Shown one piece after another: positions 34,607 through 44,402 of a stretch of DNA of 64,000 nucleotides (its first letter is position 1; each line of letters starts with the position of its first letter). This DNA comes from Modestobacter italicus (GTDB lineage: Bacteria > Actinomycetota > Actinomycetes > Mycobacteriales > Geodermatophilaceae). A program made the translations under genes and the position numbers. The notes beneath the pieces are model-generated. The model saw only the letters and a list, made by a program, of their open reading frames with translations, was not told the origin of the DNA and made no database searches. The stretch spans positions 3,844,001 to 3,908,000 of the forward strand of contig NC_017955.1 of the NCBI RefSeq assembly GCF_000306785.1. Direction: 5' to 3'.

Positions 34607-35830
34607 GTGTCATCTGCAGAGCGGCGGCCACGCCAGCTGCGCGAGGTCGTCTTCGTCGACGGCGTCCGCACCCCCTTCGGCAAGGCCGGCCCCACGGGCA
34701 TCTACGCCGAGACGCGCGCCGACGACCTCGTCGTCCGCTGCATCCGCGAGCTGATGCGCCGCAACCCGGCGCTGCCGCCCGAGCGGGTCGACGAGGTGGC
34801 CATCGCCGCCACCACCCAGATCGGCGACCAGGGGCTGACCATCGGCCGCACCGCCGCGCTGCTGGCCGGGCTGCCGAAGTCGGTGCCGGGGTACGCCATC
34901 GACCGGATGTGCGCCGGCGCCATGACCGCGGTGACCACCACCGCCAGCGGCATCGCCTTCGGTGCCTACGACGTGGCGATCGCCGGCGGCGTGGAGCACA
35001 TGGGCCACCACCCGATGGGCGAGGGCGTCGACCCCAACCCGCGCTTCGTCAGCGAGAAGATCGTCGACGGCTCCGCGCTGGTCATGGGCTCGACCGCGGA
35101 GAACCTGCACGACCGGTTCCCGCACCTGACCAAGGAGCGGGCCGACGCGTTCGCCGTCGCCAGCCAGCAGCGGTACGCGAAGGCGGTCGCCAACGGGCAG
35201 ATCGGCCCGGAGCTCGTCCCGGTCGCCACCCGCTCGGCCGAGCACGGCTGGGGCCTGGCCACCGTCGACGAGCCGCCGCGACCGGGCACCACCCTGGAGG
35301 GCCTGGCCACCCTCAAGACGCCGTTCCGCCCGCACGGGCACGTCACCGCCGGCAACGCCGCGGGGCTCAACGACGGCGCGACCGGCTGCCTGGTGGCCGC
35401 CGAGGACGTGGCCCGCGAGCTCGGCCTGGACGTCGGCATGCGGCTGGTCGGCTACGGCTTCGCCGGCGTCGAGCCCGAGGTCATGGGCGTCGGCCCGATC
35501 CCCTCGACGGAGAAGGCGCTGGCCAGCACCGGCCTGTCCATCGACGACATCGGGCTGTTCGAGCTCAACGAGGCCTTCGCCGTCCAGGTGCTGGCCTTCC
35601 TGGACCACTACGGCATCGCCGACGACGACGAGCGGGTCAACCCGTGGGGCGGCGCCATCGCCGTCGGGCACCCGCTGGCCTCCTCGGGCATCCGGCTGAT
35701 GACCCAGCTGTCCCGGCAGTTCGCCGAGCGGCCCGACGTCCGCTACGGGCTGACCGCCATGTGCATCGGCATCGGCATGGGCGGCACCGTGATCTGGGAG
35801 AACCCGAACTGGGAAGGGGCTGCGGCATGA
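34607..35830 (+). CDS. Acetyl-CoA acyltransferase (thiolase, FadA-like)
   Basis: 407 residues from GTG 34607 with CGGAGG 4 nt upstream. Catalytic residues: the nucleophilic Cys102 in AIDRMCAGAMTAV, the His in AIAVGHPLASSGIRL and the second Cys in LTAMCIGIGMGGTVIW. VVFVDGVRTPFGKAGPTGIY opens the fold. It cleaves 3-ketoacyl-CoA in fatty-acid beta-oxidation. The next gene (FadB-like) starts inside its stop codon (ATGA), so the two form the usual FadA/FadB pair; the same pair lies next to RNase D in Streptomyces. Confidence 0.95.
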   Translation: MSSAERRPRQLREVVFVDGVRTPFGKAGPTGIYAETRADDLVVRCIRELMRRNPALPPERVDEVAIAATTQIGDQGLTIGRTAALLAGLPKSVPGYAIDRMCAGAMTAVTTTASGIAFGAYDVAIAGGVEHMGHHPMGEGVDPNPRFVSEKIVDGSALVMGSTAENLHDRFPHLTKERADAFAVASQQRYAKAVANGQIGPELVPVATRSAEHGWGLATVDEPPRPGTTLEGLATLKTPFRPHGHVTAGNAAGLNDGATGCLVAAEDVARELGLDVGMRLVGYGFAGVEPEVMGVGPIPSTEKALASTGLSIDDIGLFELNEAFAVQVLAFLDHYGIADDDERVNPWGGAIAVGHPLASSGIRLMTQLSRQFAERPDVRYGLTAMCIGIGMGGTVIWENPNWEGAAA

Positions 35831-37905
35831 CCGCCGTGTTCGCCGACGAGGTCGTCACCACCGCGAGGGTCCGGTACCTGCGGGTGCCCGGGCTGACCGG
35901 TGAGCTGGCGCTGGTCACCATCGACAACGGGCACGACCACACCCGGCCGTCGACGTTCGGCCCCGCCGGGCTCGCCTCGCTGGACGCCGCGCTGGACGAG
36001 GTCGAGGCCCGCACCCCGGCGCCCGCGGCGATCGCGGTGACCGGCAAGCCGTTCGTCTTCGCCGTCGGCGCGGACCTGTCCGGCGTCCCGGCGATCACCT
36101 CGGCCGAGGACGCCCGCGAGATCGCCGAGACCGGGCACCGGGTGTTCCGCCGGCTCAAGGACTCCCCCGTCCCGACCTTCGCCTTCGTCAACGGCGCGGC
36201 CATGGGCGGCGGCCTGGAGCTGGCGCTGCACTGCCGGTACCGGACGATCGCGTCGACCGCGGTCGTGGCGTTCCCCGAGGTCTTCCTCGGCCTGGTGCCC
36301 GGCTGGGGCGGCACCCAGCTGCTGCCGGAGCTGATCGGCATCGACGCCGCGGTCGGCGTCATCGTGGAGAACGCGCTGGCCCAGAACAAGGTCACCCCGG
36401 GGCCGAGGGCGGGGCAGCTCGGCATCGCCGACGCGGTGTTCGAGCCGGCCGACTTCCTGGAGCGGTCGCTGGAGTGGGCCGTGGGCGTGCTGAGCGGCGA
36501 GGTCGCCGTCCGCCGTCCGGAGCTCGACCGGTCCGGCTGGGACGACGCGATCGCGCGGGCCCGCGGGATCGTCGCCGCCCGCACCCGCAACGCCTCCCCC
36601 GGCGCGCTGCGTGCGGTCGAGCTGCTCGACCTGGCCCGCGCCGGCGACGCCGGGTTCACCGCGGGGACCGCCGCCGAGGACGACGCGCTGACCGAGCTGC
36701 TGATGAGCGACGAGCTGCGGGCCGGGCTCTACGCCTTCGACCTGGTGAACCGACGGGCCAAGCGCCCGGCCGGCGCCCCGGACAAGAGCCTGGCCCGGAA
36801 GGTCACCAAGGTCGGCGTCGTCGGCGCCGGGCTGATGGCCTCCCAGCTGGCCCTGCTGCTCGTGCGCCGGCTCGAGGTGCCCGTCGTGCTCACCGACGTC
36901 GACCAGGCGCGGGTGGACAAGGGCGTCGGCTACGTGCACGGCGAGCTGCAGAAGCTGGCCGGCCGCGGGCGGCTCTCCCCCGACGCGCTCAACCGGCTCA
37001 CCGGCCTGGTCAGCGGCTCGCTGTCCAAGGACGCCTTCGCCGACGCCGACCTCGTGATCGAGGCGGTGTTCGAGGAGCTGTCGGTCAAGCAGCAGGTGTT
37101 CGCCGAGGTCGAGGCGGTGGTCTCCGCCGAGTGCGTGCTGGCCACCAACACCTCGGCGCTGTCGGTGGCCGAGATGGCCTCGAAGCTGCAGCACCCCGAG
37201 CGGGTGGTCGGGCTGCACTTCTTCAACCCGGTGGCCGTGCTGCCGCTGCTGGAGGTGGTGCGCGCCGGGCAGACCGACGACGCGACGCTGGCCACGGCCT
37301 TCGCGGTCGGCAGGCAGCTGGGCAAGTCGTGCGTGCTGGTGGCCGACGCCCCGGCGTTCGTGGTCAACCGACTGCTCACCCGCTTCCTCGGCGAGGTCAC
37401 CGCCGCGGTCGACGCGGGCACCCCGGTCGCCGTCGCGGAGACGGCGCTGGACCCGCTCGGCCTGCCGATGACGCCGTTCGAGCTGCTGTCGCTGGTCGGC
37501 CCGCCGGTCGCGCTGCACGTGGCCGAGCGGATGCACGAGGCGTTCCCCGACCGCTTCGGCGTCGGTGAGGGCCTGCGGCGGATGGTCGAGCTCGGCAAGG
37601 TCTCGGTGTTCGCCGAGCCGGGTGTGATCGACCCCGACCTGGCCGGCCTCGACAGCGGCGACGCGCCGCTCACCGCCGAGAAGCTGAGGGCCCGGGCCGA
37701 GCGGGCGCTGGCCGAGGAGATCGGGCTGATGCTCGACGAGGGGGTCGTGCAGGCGGTGCAGGACATCGACCTGGCCATGCTGCTGGGGGCCGGCTGGCCG
37801 TTCTGGCTCGGCGGCATCTCCGCCTACCTGGACCGGACCGGGGTGTCCGAGACGGTCACCGGCCGGCGGTTCCTCCCCCGCGGGGTGGCCTCGCTCCCCG
37901 CGTGA
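35827..37905 (+). CDS. FadB-like multifunctional enoyl-CoA hydratase / 3-hydroxyacyl-CoA dehydrogenase
   Basis: 692 residues. The N-terminal crotonase domain (about 1-220) has AVGADLSGVPAI and VNGAAMGGGLELALHCRY with FPEVFLGLVPGWGGTQLLPE. The central NAD domain (about 325-510) begins VGVVGAGLMASQLALLL and contains ECVLATNTSALSVAEMASKL and VVGLHFFNPVAVLPLLEVV. The C-terminal dehydrogenase domain (about 510-690) includes DAPAFVVNRLLTRFLGEV and LDPLGLPMTPFELLSLVG. Together with the upstream thiolase it completes three steps of beta-oxidation. A hairpin terminator follows. Confidence 0.95.
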   Translation: MTAVFADEVVTTARVRYLRVPGLTGELALVTIDNGHDHTRPSTFGPAGLASLDAALDEVEARTPAPAAIAVTGKPFVFAVGADLSGVPAITSAEDAREIAETGHRVFRRLKDSPVPTFAFVNGAAMGGGLELALHCRYRTIASTAVVAFPEVFLGLVPGWGGTQLLPELIGIDAAVGVIVENALAQNKVTPGPRAGQLGIADAVFEPADFLERSLEWAVGVLSGEVAVRRPELDRSGWDDAIARARGIVAARTRNASPGALRAVELLDLARAGDAGFTAGTAAEDDALTELLMSDELRAGLYAFDLVNRRAKRPAGAPDKSLARKVTKVGVVGAGLMASQLALLLVRRLEVPVVLTDVDQARVDKGVGYVHGELQKLAGRGRLSPDALNRLTGLVSGSLSKDAFADADLVIEAVFEELSVKQQVFAEVEAVVSAECVLATNTSALSVAEMASKLQHPERVVGLHFFNPVAVLPLLEVVRAGQTDDATLATAFAVGRQLGKSCVLVADAPAFVVNRLLTRFLGEVTAAVDAGTPVAVAETALDPLGLPMTPFELLSLVGPPVALHVAERMHEAFPDRFGVGEGLRRMVELGKVSVFAEPGVIDPDLAGLDSGDAPLTAEKLRARAERALAEEIGLMLDEGVVQAVQDIDLAMLLGAGWPFWLGGISAYLDRTGVSETVTGRRFLPRGVASLPA

Positions 37906-37938
37906 GCCCCCGGGCGTGGATCAGGTGACCTGATCGAC

Positions 37939-37978
37939 GGCCGTCCTCCCGCACCGGCGTCGGTGTGGGAGGACGGCC
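37939..37978 (+). terminator. Hairpin terminator after the fadAB pair
   Basis: GGCCGTCCTCCCGCACC (37939-37955) pairs with 37962-37978 over 17 bp with one mismatch and a 6-nt loop; it separates the convergent fadB-like gene and the thiamine-binding family gene. Confidence 0.8.
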
Positions 37979-38005
37979 TCTGGTGCGGGAGGACGACGGG
38001 ATCGC

Positions 38006-38287
38006 TCAGCGGAACTTGGCGGTGAGGCTGTCCATCGTGCGGGCAACGGTGGCGACCTTCAGGTGCGAGATGCCGCCGGTCGCGCCCGCGGCCATCATCG
38101 CCTCGTGCGCGGCGCGCAGGGTCGCCCAGACGGCGTCCGCGTCCCCCTCGAGGGTCGTGCCCAGCGCGCCGACCTCGCAGCGGAGACCGGAGCCCTGGAT
38201 GACCCCGATGGCGGCCTCGACGTAGGCGTGCGGGTCGTCAGGGGTTCCCGGCGGTGAGGGCGCCACCTGGATCTCGGCGATCACCAT
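38006..38287 (-). CDS. MTH1187/YqgV-family thiamine-binding protein
   Basis: 93 residues from ATG 38287, AGGAGG 9 nt upstream. MVIAEIQVAPSPPGTPDDPH begins the ferredoxin-like fold; AAIGVIQGSGLRCEVGALGT and TLEGDADAVWATLRAAHEAM complete it. The family (formerly DUF77) binds thiamine or a related ligand and forms tetramers. It lies downstream of dxs, which makes DXP, a thiamine and isoprenoid precursor; the link may be functional, but this is inference. Confidence 0.88.
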   Translation of the reverse strand: MVIAEIQVAPSPPGTPDDPHAYVEAAIGVIQGSGLRCEVGALGTTLEGDADAVWATLRAAHEAMMAAGATGGISHLKVATVARTMDSLTAKFR

Positions 38288-38312
38288 GACGTAGGACCTC
38301 CTGTGGCTCTTC

Positions 38313-38369
38313 CGGCCCGCGTGCAGGGGCCCACCGCGAGCGTGCGAGCGGTGGGGGCACGGGGGTCCT
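38313..38369 (-). repeat. Palindromic terminator-like repeat, copy C (3' of dxs)
   Basis: This copy contains CCACCGCGAGCGTGCGAGCGG with flanks GCAGGGG on the left and TGGGGGCACGGGGGTCC on the right. It begins 2 nt after the dxs stop on the minus strand. It is similar to elements at 42110-42165 and 50117-50172. Confidence 0.7.
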
Positions 38370-38370
38370 G

Positions 38371-40290
38371 CTACTGCTGCTGGCCCTCGACCCGCGCCGA
38401 CTCGTTCGTCGCCGCCGCGCGGTCGGCGACCCGGGCGGCCCACTCCACGATCCGGCGGGCGACGTCCTGCTCGGTGAGGCCGGCGTCGGCCAGCACCTGC
38501 CCGCGGCTGCCGTGGTCGAAGAACTGCTGCGGCAGGCCCAGCGTGCGCACCGGCACGTCGTGGTCGGCGTCCTGCAGGACCTGGGACAGCGTCGACCCCA
38601 CCCCGCCGGAGCGGCCGCCGTCCTCGACGGTGACCACCAGCCGGTGGGCGGCGGCGAGCTCCACGAGGTCGTCGGACACCGGGAGCACCCAGCGCGGGTC
38701 GACGACGGTGACCTCGATGCCGTGGTCGGCGGCCCGCTCGGCGGCGGCCAGGCAGATCGGCACCAGCGAGCCGACCGCGACCAGCAGCACCTCGGGGGTG
38801 GCCCCCCGGCGGAGCACGTCGACCCGGCCGCGGCGCTCCAGCGCCGGCACCTCCACCGGCAGCGCGCCCTTGGGGAACCGGATGACCGTCGGGCCGTCGG
38901 TGACCTGCACGGCCTCCCGCAGCGCCTCGCGCAGGGTGGGCTCGTCGCGCGGGGCGGCCAGCTGCAGCCCGGGCACGATCGAGCAGATCGACATGTCCCA
39001 CATGCCGTTGTGCGAGGCGCCGTCGGAGCCGGTGACACCGGCGCGGTCGAGCACGACGGTGACCGGCTGGCCGTGCAGGGCGACGTCCATCAGCAGCTGG
39101 TCGAACGCGCGGTTGAGGAACGTCGAGTAGATGGCGACGACGGGGTGCAGCCCCGCCATGCCCAGCCCGGCGGCCGAGGTGAGCGCGTGCTGCTCGGCGA
39201 TCCCGACGTCGAAGGTGCGCTCCGGGAACCGCTCGGCGAAGGACGCCAGGCCGGTCGGGTGCAGCATCGCGGCGGTGATGGCCACGATGTCGGAGCGCTC
39301 GCTGCCGATCCGGACCAGCTCGTCGGAGAAGACGTCGGTCCACTCCGGTCCGACCGCCGCCGAGGAGAGCCCGCTGTCGGGCTCGAACACCCCGGTGGAG
39401 TGCCACGCGTCGACGGTGTCGGTCTCCGCCGGCGGGTAGCCGAACCCCTTGGTGGTGACGGCGTGCACGATGACCGGCCCGCCGAAGGACCGGGCCCGCC
39501 GCAGCGCCGACTCCATCATCGCGACGTCGTGGCCGTCGACCGGGCCGACGTACTTCATGCCGAGGTCCTCGAACATGCCCTGCGGGCTGAGGACGTCCTT
39601 GAGGCCCTTCTTGATGGCGTGCAGCGCGTCGTAGAGGGTCGTGCCCACGACCGGCGCCTTGTGCAGCGCCTGCCGGACGGCGGCCAGCGCGTCCTCGTAC
39701 CCGGGGCGCAGCCGCAGCGTGGCCAGGGCGTCGGCGACACCGCCGATGGTCGGGGAGTACGAGCGGCCGTTGTCGTTGACGACGATGACGACCGGCCGGT
39801 CACCAGCGGCGATGTTGTTCAGCGCCTCCCAGGCCATGCCGCCGGTGAGCGCGCCGTCGCCGATGACCGCGACCACCGGGCGCGGGTCACGGCGGACGGC
39901 GAAGGCCTTGGCCAGCCCGTCGGCGTAGGACAGCGAGGTGGACGCGTGGCTGTTCTCGACCCAGTCGTGCTCGCTCTCGGTGCGGCTGGGGTACCCGGAC
40001 AGCCCGCCGCGCTGGCGGAGCTGGGCGAAGCCGTCCAGCCGGCCGGTGAGCAGCTTGTGCACGTAGGCCTGGTGGCCGGTGTCGAACACGATCGGCTCGC
40101 GCGGGGACTCGAAGACCCGGTGCAGCGCGATGGTCAGCTCGACCGTGCCGAGGTTGGGGCCGAGGTGGCCGCCGGTCCTGGCGACGCTGGTGACCAGGGC
40201 GTCCCGGATCTCCGCGGCGAGCGCGGGGAGCTGGTCGGGCGCCAGGGCGCGGAGGTCTGCGGGCCCGGTCAACGAGCGGAGCAACGACAC
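38371..40290 (-). CDS. dxs: 1-deoxy-D-xylulose-5-phosphate synthase
   Basis: 639 residues from GTG 40290 ([20 protein letters not shown] is the usual family start); the frame extends upstream to 40452 and includes an ATG at 40350, both less likely. The TPP motif is [39 protein letters not shown] opens the catalytic domain, and [20 protein letters not shown] carries the substrate-binding residues. It condenses pyruvate and glyceraldehyde-3-phosphate to DXP, feeding isoprenoid and thiamine synthesis. It is equivalent to mycobacterial dxs1, Rv2682c. Confidence 0.95.
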   Translation of the reverse strand: MSLLRSLTGPADLRALAPDQLPALAAEIRDALVTSVARTGGHLGPNLGTVELTIALHRVFESPREPIVFDTGHQAYVHKLLTGRLDGFAQLRQRGGLSGYPSRTESEHDWVENSHASTSLSYADGLAKAFAVRRDPRPVVAVIGDGALTGGMAWEALNNIAAGDRPVVIVVNDNGRSYSPTIGGVADALATLRLRPGYEDALAAVRQALHKAPVVGTTLYDALHAIKKGLKDVLSPQGMFEDLGMKYVGPVDGHDVAMMESALRRARSFGGPVIVHAVTTKGFGYPPAETDTVDAWHSTGVFEPDSGLSSAAVGPEWTDVFSDELVRIGSERSDIVAITAAMLHPTGLASFAERFPERTFDVGIAEQHALTSAAGLGMAGLHPVVAIYSTFLNRAFDQLLMDVALHGQPVTVVLDRAGVTGSDGASHNGMWDMSICSIVPGLQLAAPRDEPTLREALREAVQVTDGPTVIRFPKGALPVEVPALERRGRVDVLRRGATPEVLLVAVGSLVPICLAAAERAADHGIEVTVVDPRWVLPVSDDLVELAAAHRLVVTVEDGGRSGGVGSTLSQVLQDADHDVPVRTLGLPQQFFDHGSRGQVLADAGLTEQDVARRIVEWAARVADRAAATNESARVEGQQQ

Positions 40291-40396
40291 GACGGAGCAG
40301 GGTCCTCTCGACGTCGGCGGCGACGGGAAGGGCGCAACCGGTGGGGACATCCACTGTAACTGCGAACCGGAGACCTGCCCTGGTGAGCGGAGGCGC

Positions 40397-40765
40397 TCAG
40401 AGCCGGGGCACCCACCGTTCGCCGCGCAGCGCTCCCGCGACCACCTCCACACCGCGGGCCGCCTGGCTCAGTCGGGCACCCTCCCGCTCGTAGGCGCGGA
40501 TCGCCGCCTCCATCGCGTCCGGCGGGAGCTGGTCGGCCAGCTCGACCCGCACCGTGCGCCAGCCGGCCCGGGCCGCCTCCAGCCCGGCGGCGACGTGGTC
40601 GGCCGCGAACCGGGCGAGCAGCACCGGGTACCGCCGCAGCACCTCGTGCGCGCGGTAGTCATGCGGCACGAGGTCGTACAGCCACGCGACCGCCGTGCGC
40701 TCCCAGTCCGGGGCGCCGGGCGGTGCGACCTCGTCGGGCCAGCCCGGCGGCAGCGATCCGTCCAC
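40397..40765 (-). CDS. Hypothetical protein upstream of dxs
   Basis: 122 residues from GTG 40765 ([20 protein letters not shown]). A CACACT box 6 nt upstream suggests a leaderless start; a further start at 40813 is possible. [20 protein letters not shown] and [20 protein letters not shown] are well-formed helices, and the end has [11 protein letters not shown]. The protein is soluble; the family is conserved in related actinobacteria next to dxs, as I recall, but has no known function. Confidence 0.7.
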   Translation of the reverse strand: MDGSLPPGWPDEVAPPGAPDWERTAVAWLYDLVPHDYRAHEVLRRYPVLLARFAADHVAAGLEAARAGWRTVRVELADQLPPDAMEAAIRAYEREGARLSQAARGVEVVAGALRGERWVPRL

Positions 40766-40858
40766 CCGGCCAGTGTGGGCCCCCACCGGCAGCTCCTCGA
40801 CACCGGATCGCACACGTGTTCGATCCGTGACCCTGTCCGCGCGGCCCCGTGACCGGGA

Positions 40859-42061
40859 TCAGGCAGGGACGAGCAGCGCGACGCACTCCACGTGGGCGGT
40901 CATCGGGAAGCAGTCGAACGCGCGCAGGGCCGCCAGCCGGTAGCCGCCCTCGGCGAGGACGGCGACGTCCCGGGCCAGCGCCGCGGGGTCGCACGCCACG
41001 TAGACCACCGCCCGGGGAGCGGCACCGGCGATGACCCGGCTCACCTCGCGGCCGGCGCCGGCCCGCGGCGGGTCCAGGACGACGACGTCCGGGCGGCCCA
41101 GCTCGGCCAGCAGCTCGGTGAGGCCCGGCGCGTCGACGTCGCCCTGCCACACCTCGGCCTGCGGCAGGTCGGCGAGGTTCGCGTCGGCCGCCGCGCACGC
41201 CGCGGCGTCGGACTCCACGCAGACCACGCGTCCCCCGGCGCCGACCCCGGGGGCCAGCGCACCGCCGAACAGGCCCGCGCCGGCGTACAGGTCGAGCACC
41301 GTCTCCCCCGGCCGCACGCCGGCGAAGGCCGACACCGCACCGACCAGGGCGTCGGCCGCGCCGGGATGCACCTGCCAGAAGCCGGTGCCCTCGACCTCCC
41401 AGTCCCGGCCACCCGCCGAGCGCTGCGCCCGCCCCGCCGGCTCCTCCGGGACGTCGGCGCCGGGCCGCAGCACCCGGGTGGAGGTGGCCTGCCCGCGCCG
41501 GTCCAGCCGGGTCGTCGTCACCACCCCGGCCGAGTCGACGGCGACGTCCACCGCGCCCGCCCCCGGCCAGCGCCGGCCGAGCACGGCCGCCGCCGCGGGC
41601 TCGACGGTGATCGGGCAGTCGTCGAGCAGCACGACGTCGTGCGAGCGGTGCCGGCGCAGGCCGGGCGCACCGGTCCGGTCGACGGCGAACCGCGCCCGCG
41701 ACCGCCAGCGCAGCGGCCCGCCGGGCAGCGCCTCCACGGTGACGGGCAGGTCCAGCCCCGCCAGCCGGGACAGCTGCTCCCGCACGACGGCGGCCTTGAG
41801 CCCCAGCTGGCCCTCGTGGCTGACGTGCTGCCAGTCGCAGCCGCCGCACTTCCCGGGTCCGCTGTGCGGGCAGGGGCGCTCGACCCGGTCCGGCGCGGCC
41901 TCGAGCACATCGACGGCGTCGGCCCGGCAGAACCCGGCGTGCCGGTCCTCGGTCACCGCGACGACGACCCGCTCGCCGGGCAGCGTGTGCCGCACGAAGA
42001 CCACCCGGCCCTCGTGCCGGGCCACGCAGTGCCCGCCGTGCGCCACCGGCCCGACGGTCAC
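40859..42061 (-). CDS. TRAM-domain RNA (uracil-5)-methyltransferase (RumA/TrmA type)
   Basis: 400 residues from GTG 42061. The frame also extends to ATG 42175, but that part is largely encoded by a dispersed repeat and overlaps the previous gene, so I prefer the later start. A TRAM domain (TVGPVAHGGHCVARHEGRVV) is followed by an iron-sulfur cysteine set (ERPCPHSGPGKCGGCDWQHV and a later DDCPI). The SAM site is GETVLDLYAGAGLFGGAL. The catalytic Cys is in VVYVACDPAALARDV, with VVVLDPPRAGAGREV before it. It methylates uridine in rRNA or tRNA. The equivalent is Rv2689c. Confidence 0.9.
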   Translation of the reverse strand: MTVGPVAHGGHCVARHEGRVVFVRHTLPGERVVVAVTEDRHAGFCRADAVDVLEAAPDRVERPCPHSGPGKCGGCDWQHVSHEGQLGLKAAVVREQLSRLAGLDLPVTVEALPGGPLRWRSRARFAVDRTGAPGLRRHRSHDVVLLDDCPITVEPAAAAVLGRRWPGAGAVDVAVDSAGVVTTTRLDRRGQATSTRVLRPGADVPEEPAGRAQRSAGGRDWEVEGTGFWQVHPGAADALVGAVSAFAGVRPGETVLDLYAGAGLFGGALAPGVGAGGRVVCVESDAAACAAADANLADLPQAEVWQGDVDAPGLTELLAELGRPDVVVLDPPRAGAGREVSRVIAGAAPRAVVYVACDPAALARDVAVLAEGGYRLAALRAFDCFPMTAHVECVALLVPA

Positions 42062-42109
42062 CTCAAAACGGCGACCTTCCCAACCCAGGCCCTTCGAGGG
42101 CTTGTCCGG

Positions 42110-42165
42110 CCGCCCCTCAGGGCCCCGCGGCGAGCTTGCGAGGCGTGGGGGGAAGGGTGGTCCTT
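42110..42165 (-). repeat. Palindromic terminator-like repeat, copy A (3' of the KimA-like gene)
   Basis: This degenerate copy contains GGCCCCGCGGCGAGCTTGCG then AGGCGTGGGGGGAAGGG and GGTCCTT. It begins 2 nt after the stop of the minus-strand potassium transporter gene, as the other copies do for their genes. Confidence 0.6.
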
Positions 42166-42167
42166 CG

Positions 42168-44204
42168 TCAGCCATAGGGGGTCTGCTCGACCTCGTCGGT
42201 CAGGCCGCGGCGCAGGTCGCCCGGCGCGGGGCCGTTGCCGTCGAGCTTGTTGCCCCGGTCCAGCGAGCTCTCCAGCTGCCAGGGCACGCTGGTGATCATC
42301 ACGCCGGGCTGGAACTGCAGCCGGGTGCGCAGCCGCAGCGCGCTCTGGTTGTGCAGCAGGTTCTCCCACCAGTGCCCGACCACGTACTGCGGCACGAAGA
42401 CGACGACCAGCTCGCGCGGGCTGGACCGGCGGATGTCCCGGACGAAGTCGAGCACCGGCCGGGTGATCTCCCGGTACGGGGAGTCGATGACGGTCAGCGG
42501 CACCGGGATGTCGTAGCGCTCCCAGTCCGCCTGCAGCGCCCGGGTGTCGGCGTCGTCGACGTTGACGGTGAGCGCGGTGAGCACGTCGGGCCGGGTGGCC
42601 CGGGCGAAGGCCAGCGCCCGCAGCGTCGGCTTGTGCACCTTGGACACCAGCACGACGGCGTGCACCTTGCTCGGCTTCATCCGCACGTCGCTGTCGGGCA
42701 CCAGCTGGCTGGCGACGTGCGAGTAGTGCCGGTTGATCGACCGCATCAGCAGGAAGATCAGCGGCATCGCGGCGATGACGATCCACGCACCGCCGGCGAA
42801 CTTGGTCACCACCACGATCACCAGGACGACGGTGGTCAGCGACCCGCCGATCGTGTTGATCACCCGGGAGCGCTGCATCCGCCGCCGCACCACCGGGTCC
42901 TCCAGGCCGCGCAGCTCCCGGTTCCAGTGCCGGACCATGCCCCACTGGCCGATCGAGAAGCTGGTGAAGACGCCCACGATGTACATCTGGATCAACTTCG
43001 TGGAGTCGGCGTCGAAGACCACCAGCAGCAGGACGGCGAACCCGGCCAGCAGCAGGATGCCGTTGCTGTAGACCAGCTTGTCCCCGCGGGTGTGCAGCTG
43101 GCGGGGCATGAACCGGTCCTGCGCCAGCACCGAGCCGAGCAGCGGGAAGCCGTTGAAGGCGGTGTTGGCGGCCAGGATGAGGACCAGCGCGGTCGCTGCC
43201 TGGATGTAGTAGAAGCCGATCGAGTCGGGGCCGCCGAACGTCGCCGCGGCGACCTGGGCGACGACCGTGCGCTGCGGTTCGGTGGTGCAGTTCGCGAACC
43301 CGATCAGGTCGCAGGTGTTCTCGACGTACTTGACGTCGGAGAGCAGGGCCAGCGCGGTCACCCCGGCGAACATCAGCGCGGCGATGCCACCCATCAGCGC
43401 CAGCGTGGTGGCGGCGTTCTTGCTCTTCGGCGGCCGGAAGGCCGGGACGCCGTTGGCGATCGCCTCCACCCCGGTCAGCGCCGTGCACCCGGAGGCGAAC
43501 GCGCGGAGCGCGAAGAAGATGAGCGCCAGCCCGGTCACCTGCGCGTACCCGGCCTCCGGCTCGATGCCGTAGCCGGCGCTCTCGGCGACCACCCGGTTGT
43601 CCAGCACGAAGTCGCGGACCAGCCCGGTGACGATCATGACCACGATGCCGCCGATGAACAGGTACGTCGGGACGGCGAAGGTCTTCCCCGACTCCCGCAC
43701 CCCGCGGAGGTTCGCGGCCACCAGCAGCACGACCAGGGTGACGGCGATGGCCAGCCGGTGCTCGTCCAGCCCGGGGAAGGCCGAGATGATGTTGTCGGTG
43801 CCGGAGCTGACCGACACGGCCACGGTGAGCACGTAGTCGGTCAGCAGCGCGCTGGCCACCACCAGGCCGGCGAACTGCCCGTGGTTCTTCATCGCGACCT
43901 CGTAGTCGCCGCCGCCCGAGGGGTAGGCGTGCACCACCTGCCGGTAGGAGAGCACCACCACGGTGAGCAGCAGGACGACGGCCGCGGCGAGCCACGGGGC
44001 GAGGAACAGGAACGTCGTCCCGGCCAGCGTGAGGATCAGCAGGATCTCCTGCGTCGCGTAGGCGACGGAGGACAGCGGGTCGCTGGCGAAGATCGGCAGG
44101 GCGAGGTGCTTGGGCAGCAGCGACTCACCCGCCTTGTCACTGCGGACGGGGCGGCCGAGGACGAGACGTTTCGGGAGTTGTCCGAGGTCGGACAGGGTCG
44201 GCAC
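42168..44204 (-). CDS. KimA-like potassium transporter (APC superfamily)
   Basis: 678 residues from GTG 44204 (PTLSDLGQLPKRLVLGRPVR). The twelve-helix APC core shows KimA-type segments: IFASDPLSSVAYATQEILLI, LSYRQVVHAYPSGGGDYEVA, LLTDYVLTVAVSVSSGTDNI and SGCTALTGVEAIANGVPAF. A Usp-like cytoplasmic C-terminal domain follows, ending near LLHNQSALRLRTRLQ. KimA of Bacillus is a proton-coupled K+ importer inhibited by c-di-AMP. TACCAT 7 nt before the start suggests a leaderless mRNA. It is divergent from the TrkA pair and is equivalent to Rv2690c. Generic databases may call it an amino-acid permease. Confidence 0.85.
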   Translation of the reverse strand: MPTLSDLGQLPKRLVLGRPVRSDKAGESLLPKHLALPIFASDPLSSVAYATQEILLILTLAGTTFLFLAPWLAAAVVLLLTVVVLSYRQVVHAYPSGGGDYEVAMKNHGQFAGLVVASALLTDYVLTVAVSVSSGTDNIISAFPGLDEHRLAIAVTLVVLLVAANLRGVRESGKTFAVPTYLFIGGIVVMIVTGLVRDFVLDNRVVAESAGYGIEPEAGYAQVTGLALIFFALRAFASGCTALTGVEAIANGVPAFRPPKSKNAATTLALMGGIAALMFAGVTALALLSDVKYVENTCDLIGFANCTTEPQRTVVAQVAAATFGGPDSIGFYYIQAATALVLILAANTAFNGFPLLGSVLAQDRFMPRQLHTRGDKLVYSNGILLLAGFAVLLLVVFDADSTKLIQMYIVGVFTSFSIGQWGMVRHWNRELRGLEDPVVRRRMQRSRVINTIGGSLTTVVLVIVVVTKFAGGAWIVIAAMPLIFLLMRSINRHYSHVASQLVPDSDVRMKPSKVHAVVLVSKVHKPTLRALAFARATRPDVLTALTVNVDDADTRALQADWERYDIPVPLTVIDSPYREITRPVLDFVRDIRRSSPRELVVVFVPQYVVGHWWENLLHNQSALRLRTRLQFQPGVMITSVPWQLESSLDRGNKLDGNGPAPGDLRRGLTDEVEQTPYG

Positions 44205-44211
44205 GGCGGCG

Positions 44212-44217
44212 ATGGTA
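44212..44217 (-). promoter_or_regulatory. -10 element (TACCAT) of the leaderless KimA-like gene
   Basis: On the minus strand TACCAT lies 7 nt before GTG 44204, in the divergent 198-nt region shared with ceoB. Confidence 0.5.
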
Positions 44218-44402
44218 CGGACGTCGGAGCCCCCGGTGTGCCGACACGGGGCGACCTCCCTCACAGCAGCACCCGGACGGGTGCCCGGTGCGCCCGGCAG
44301 CCGGTTCCCGGTCCCCTGCCAGGTGTACGTTCGCGCGCGGTGGGCCCCGCCGGGAGCGGCGCGGTCCCGCTCCTCGGACCGGCGACAGACAGGGTGGAAC
44401 AG

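Noticed and set aside
41031-44402. Plus-strand frame running through the methyltransferase and transporter genes into ceoB
   Set aside because: Low-complexity shadow; the real ceoB begins at GTG 44403 where the Rossmann motif starts.
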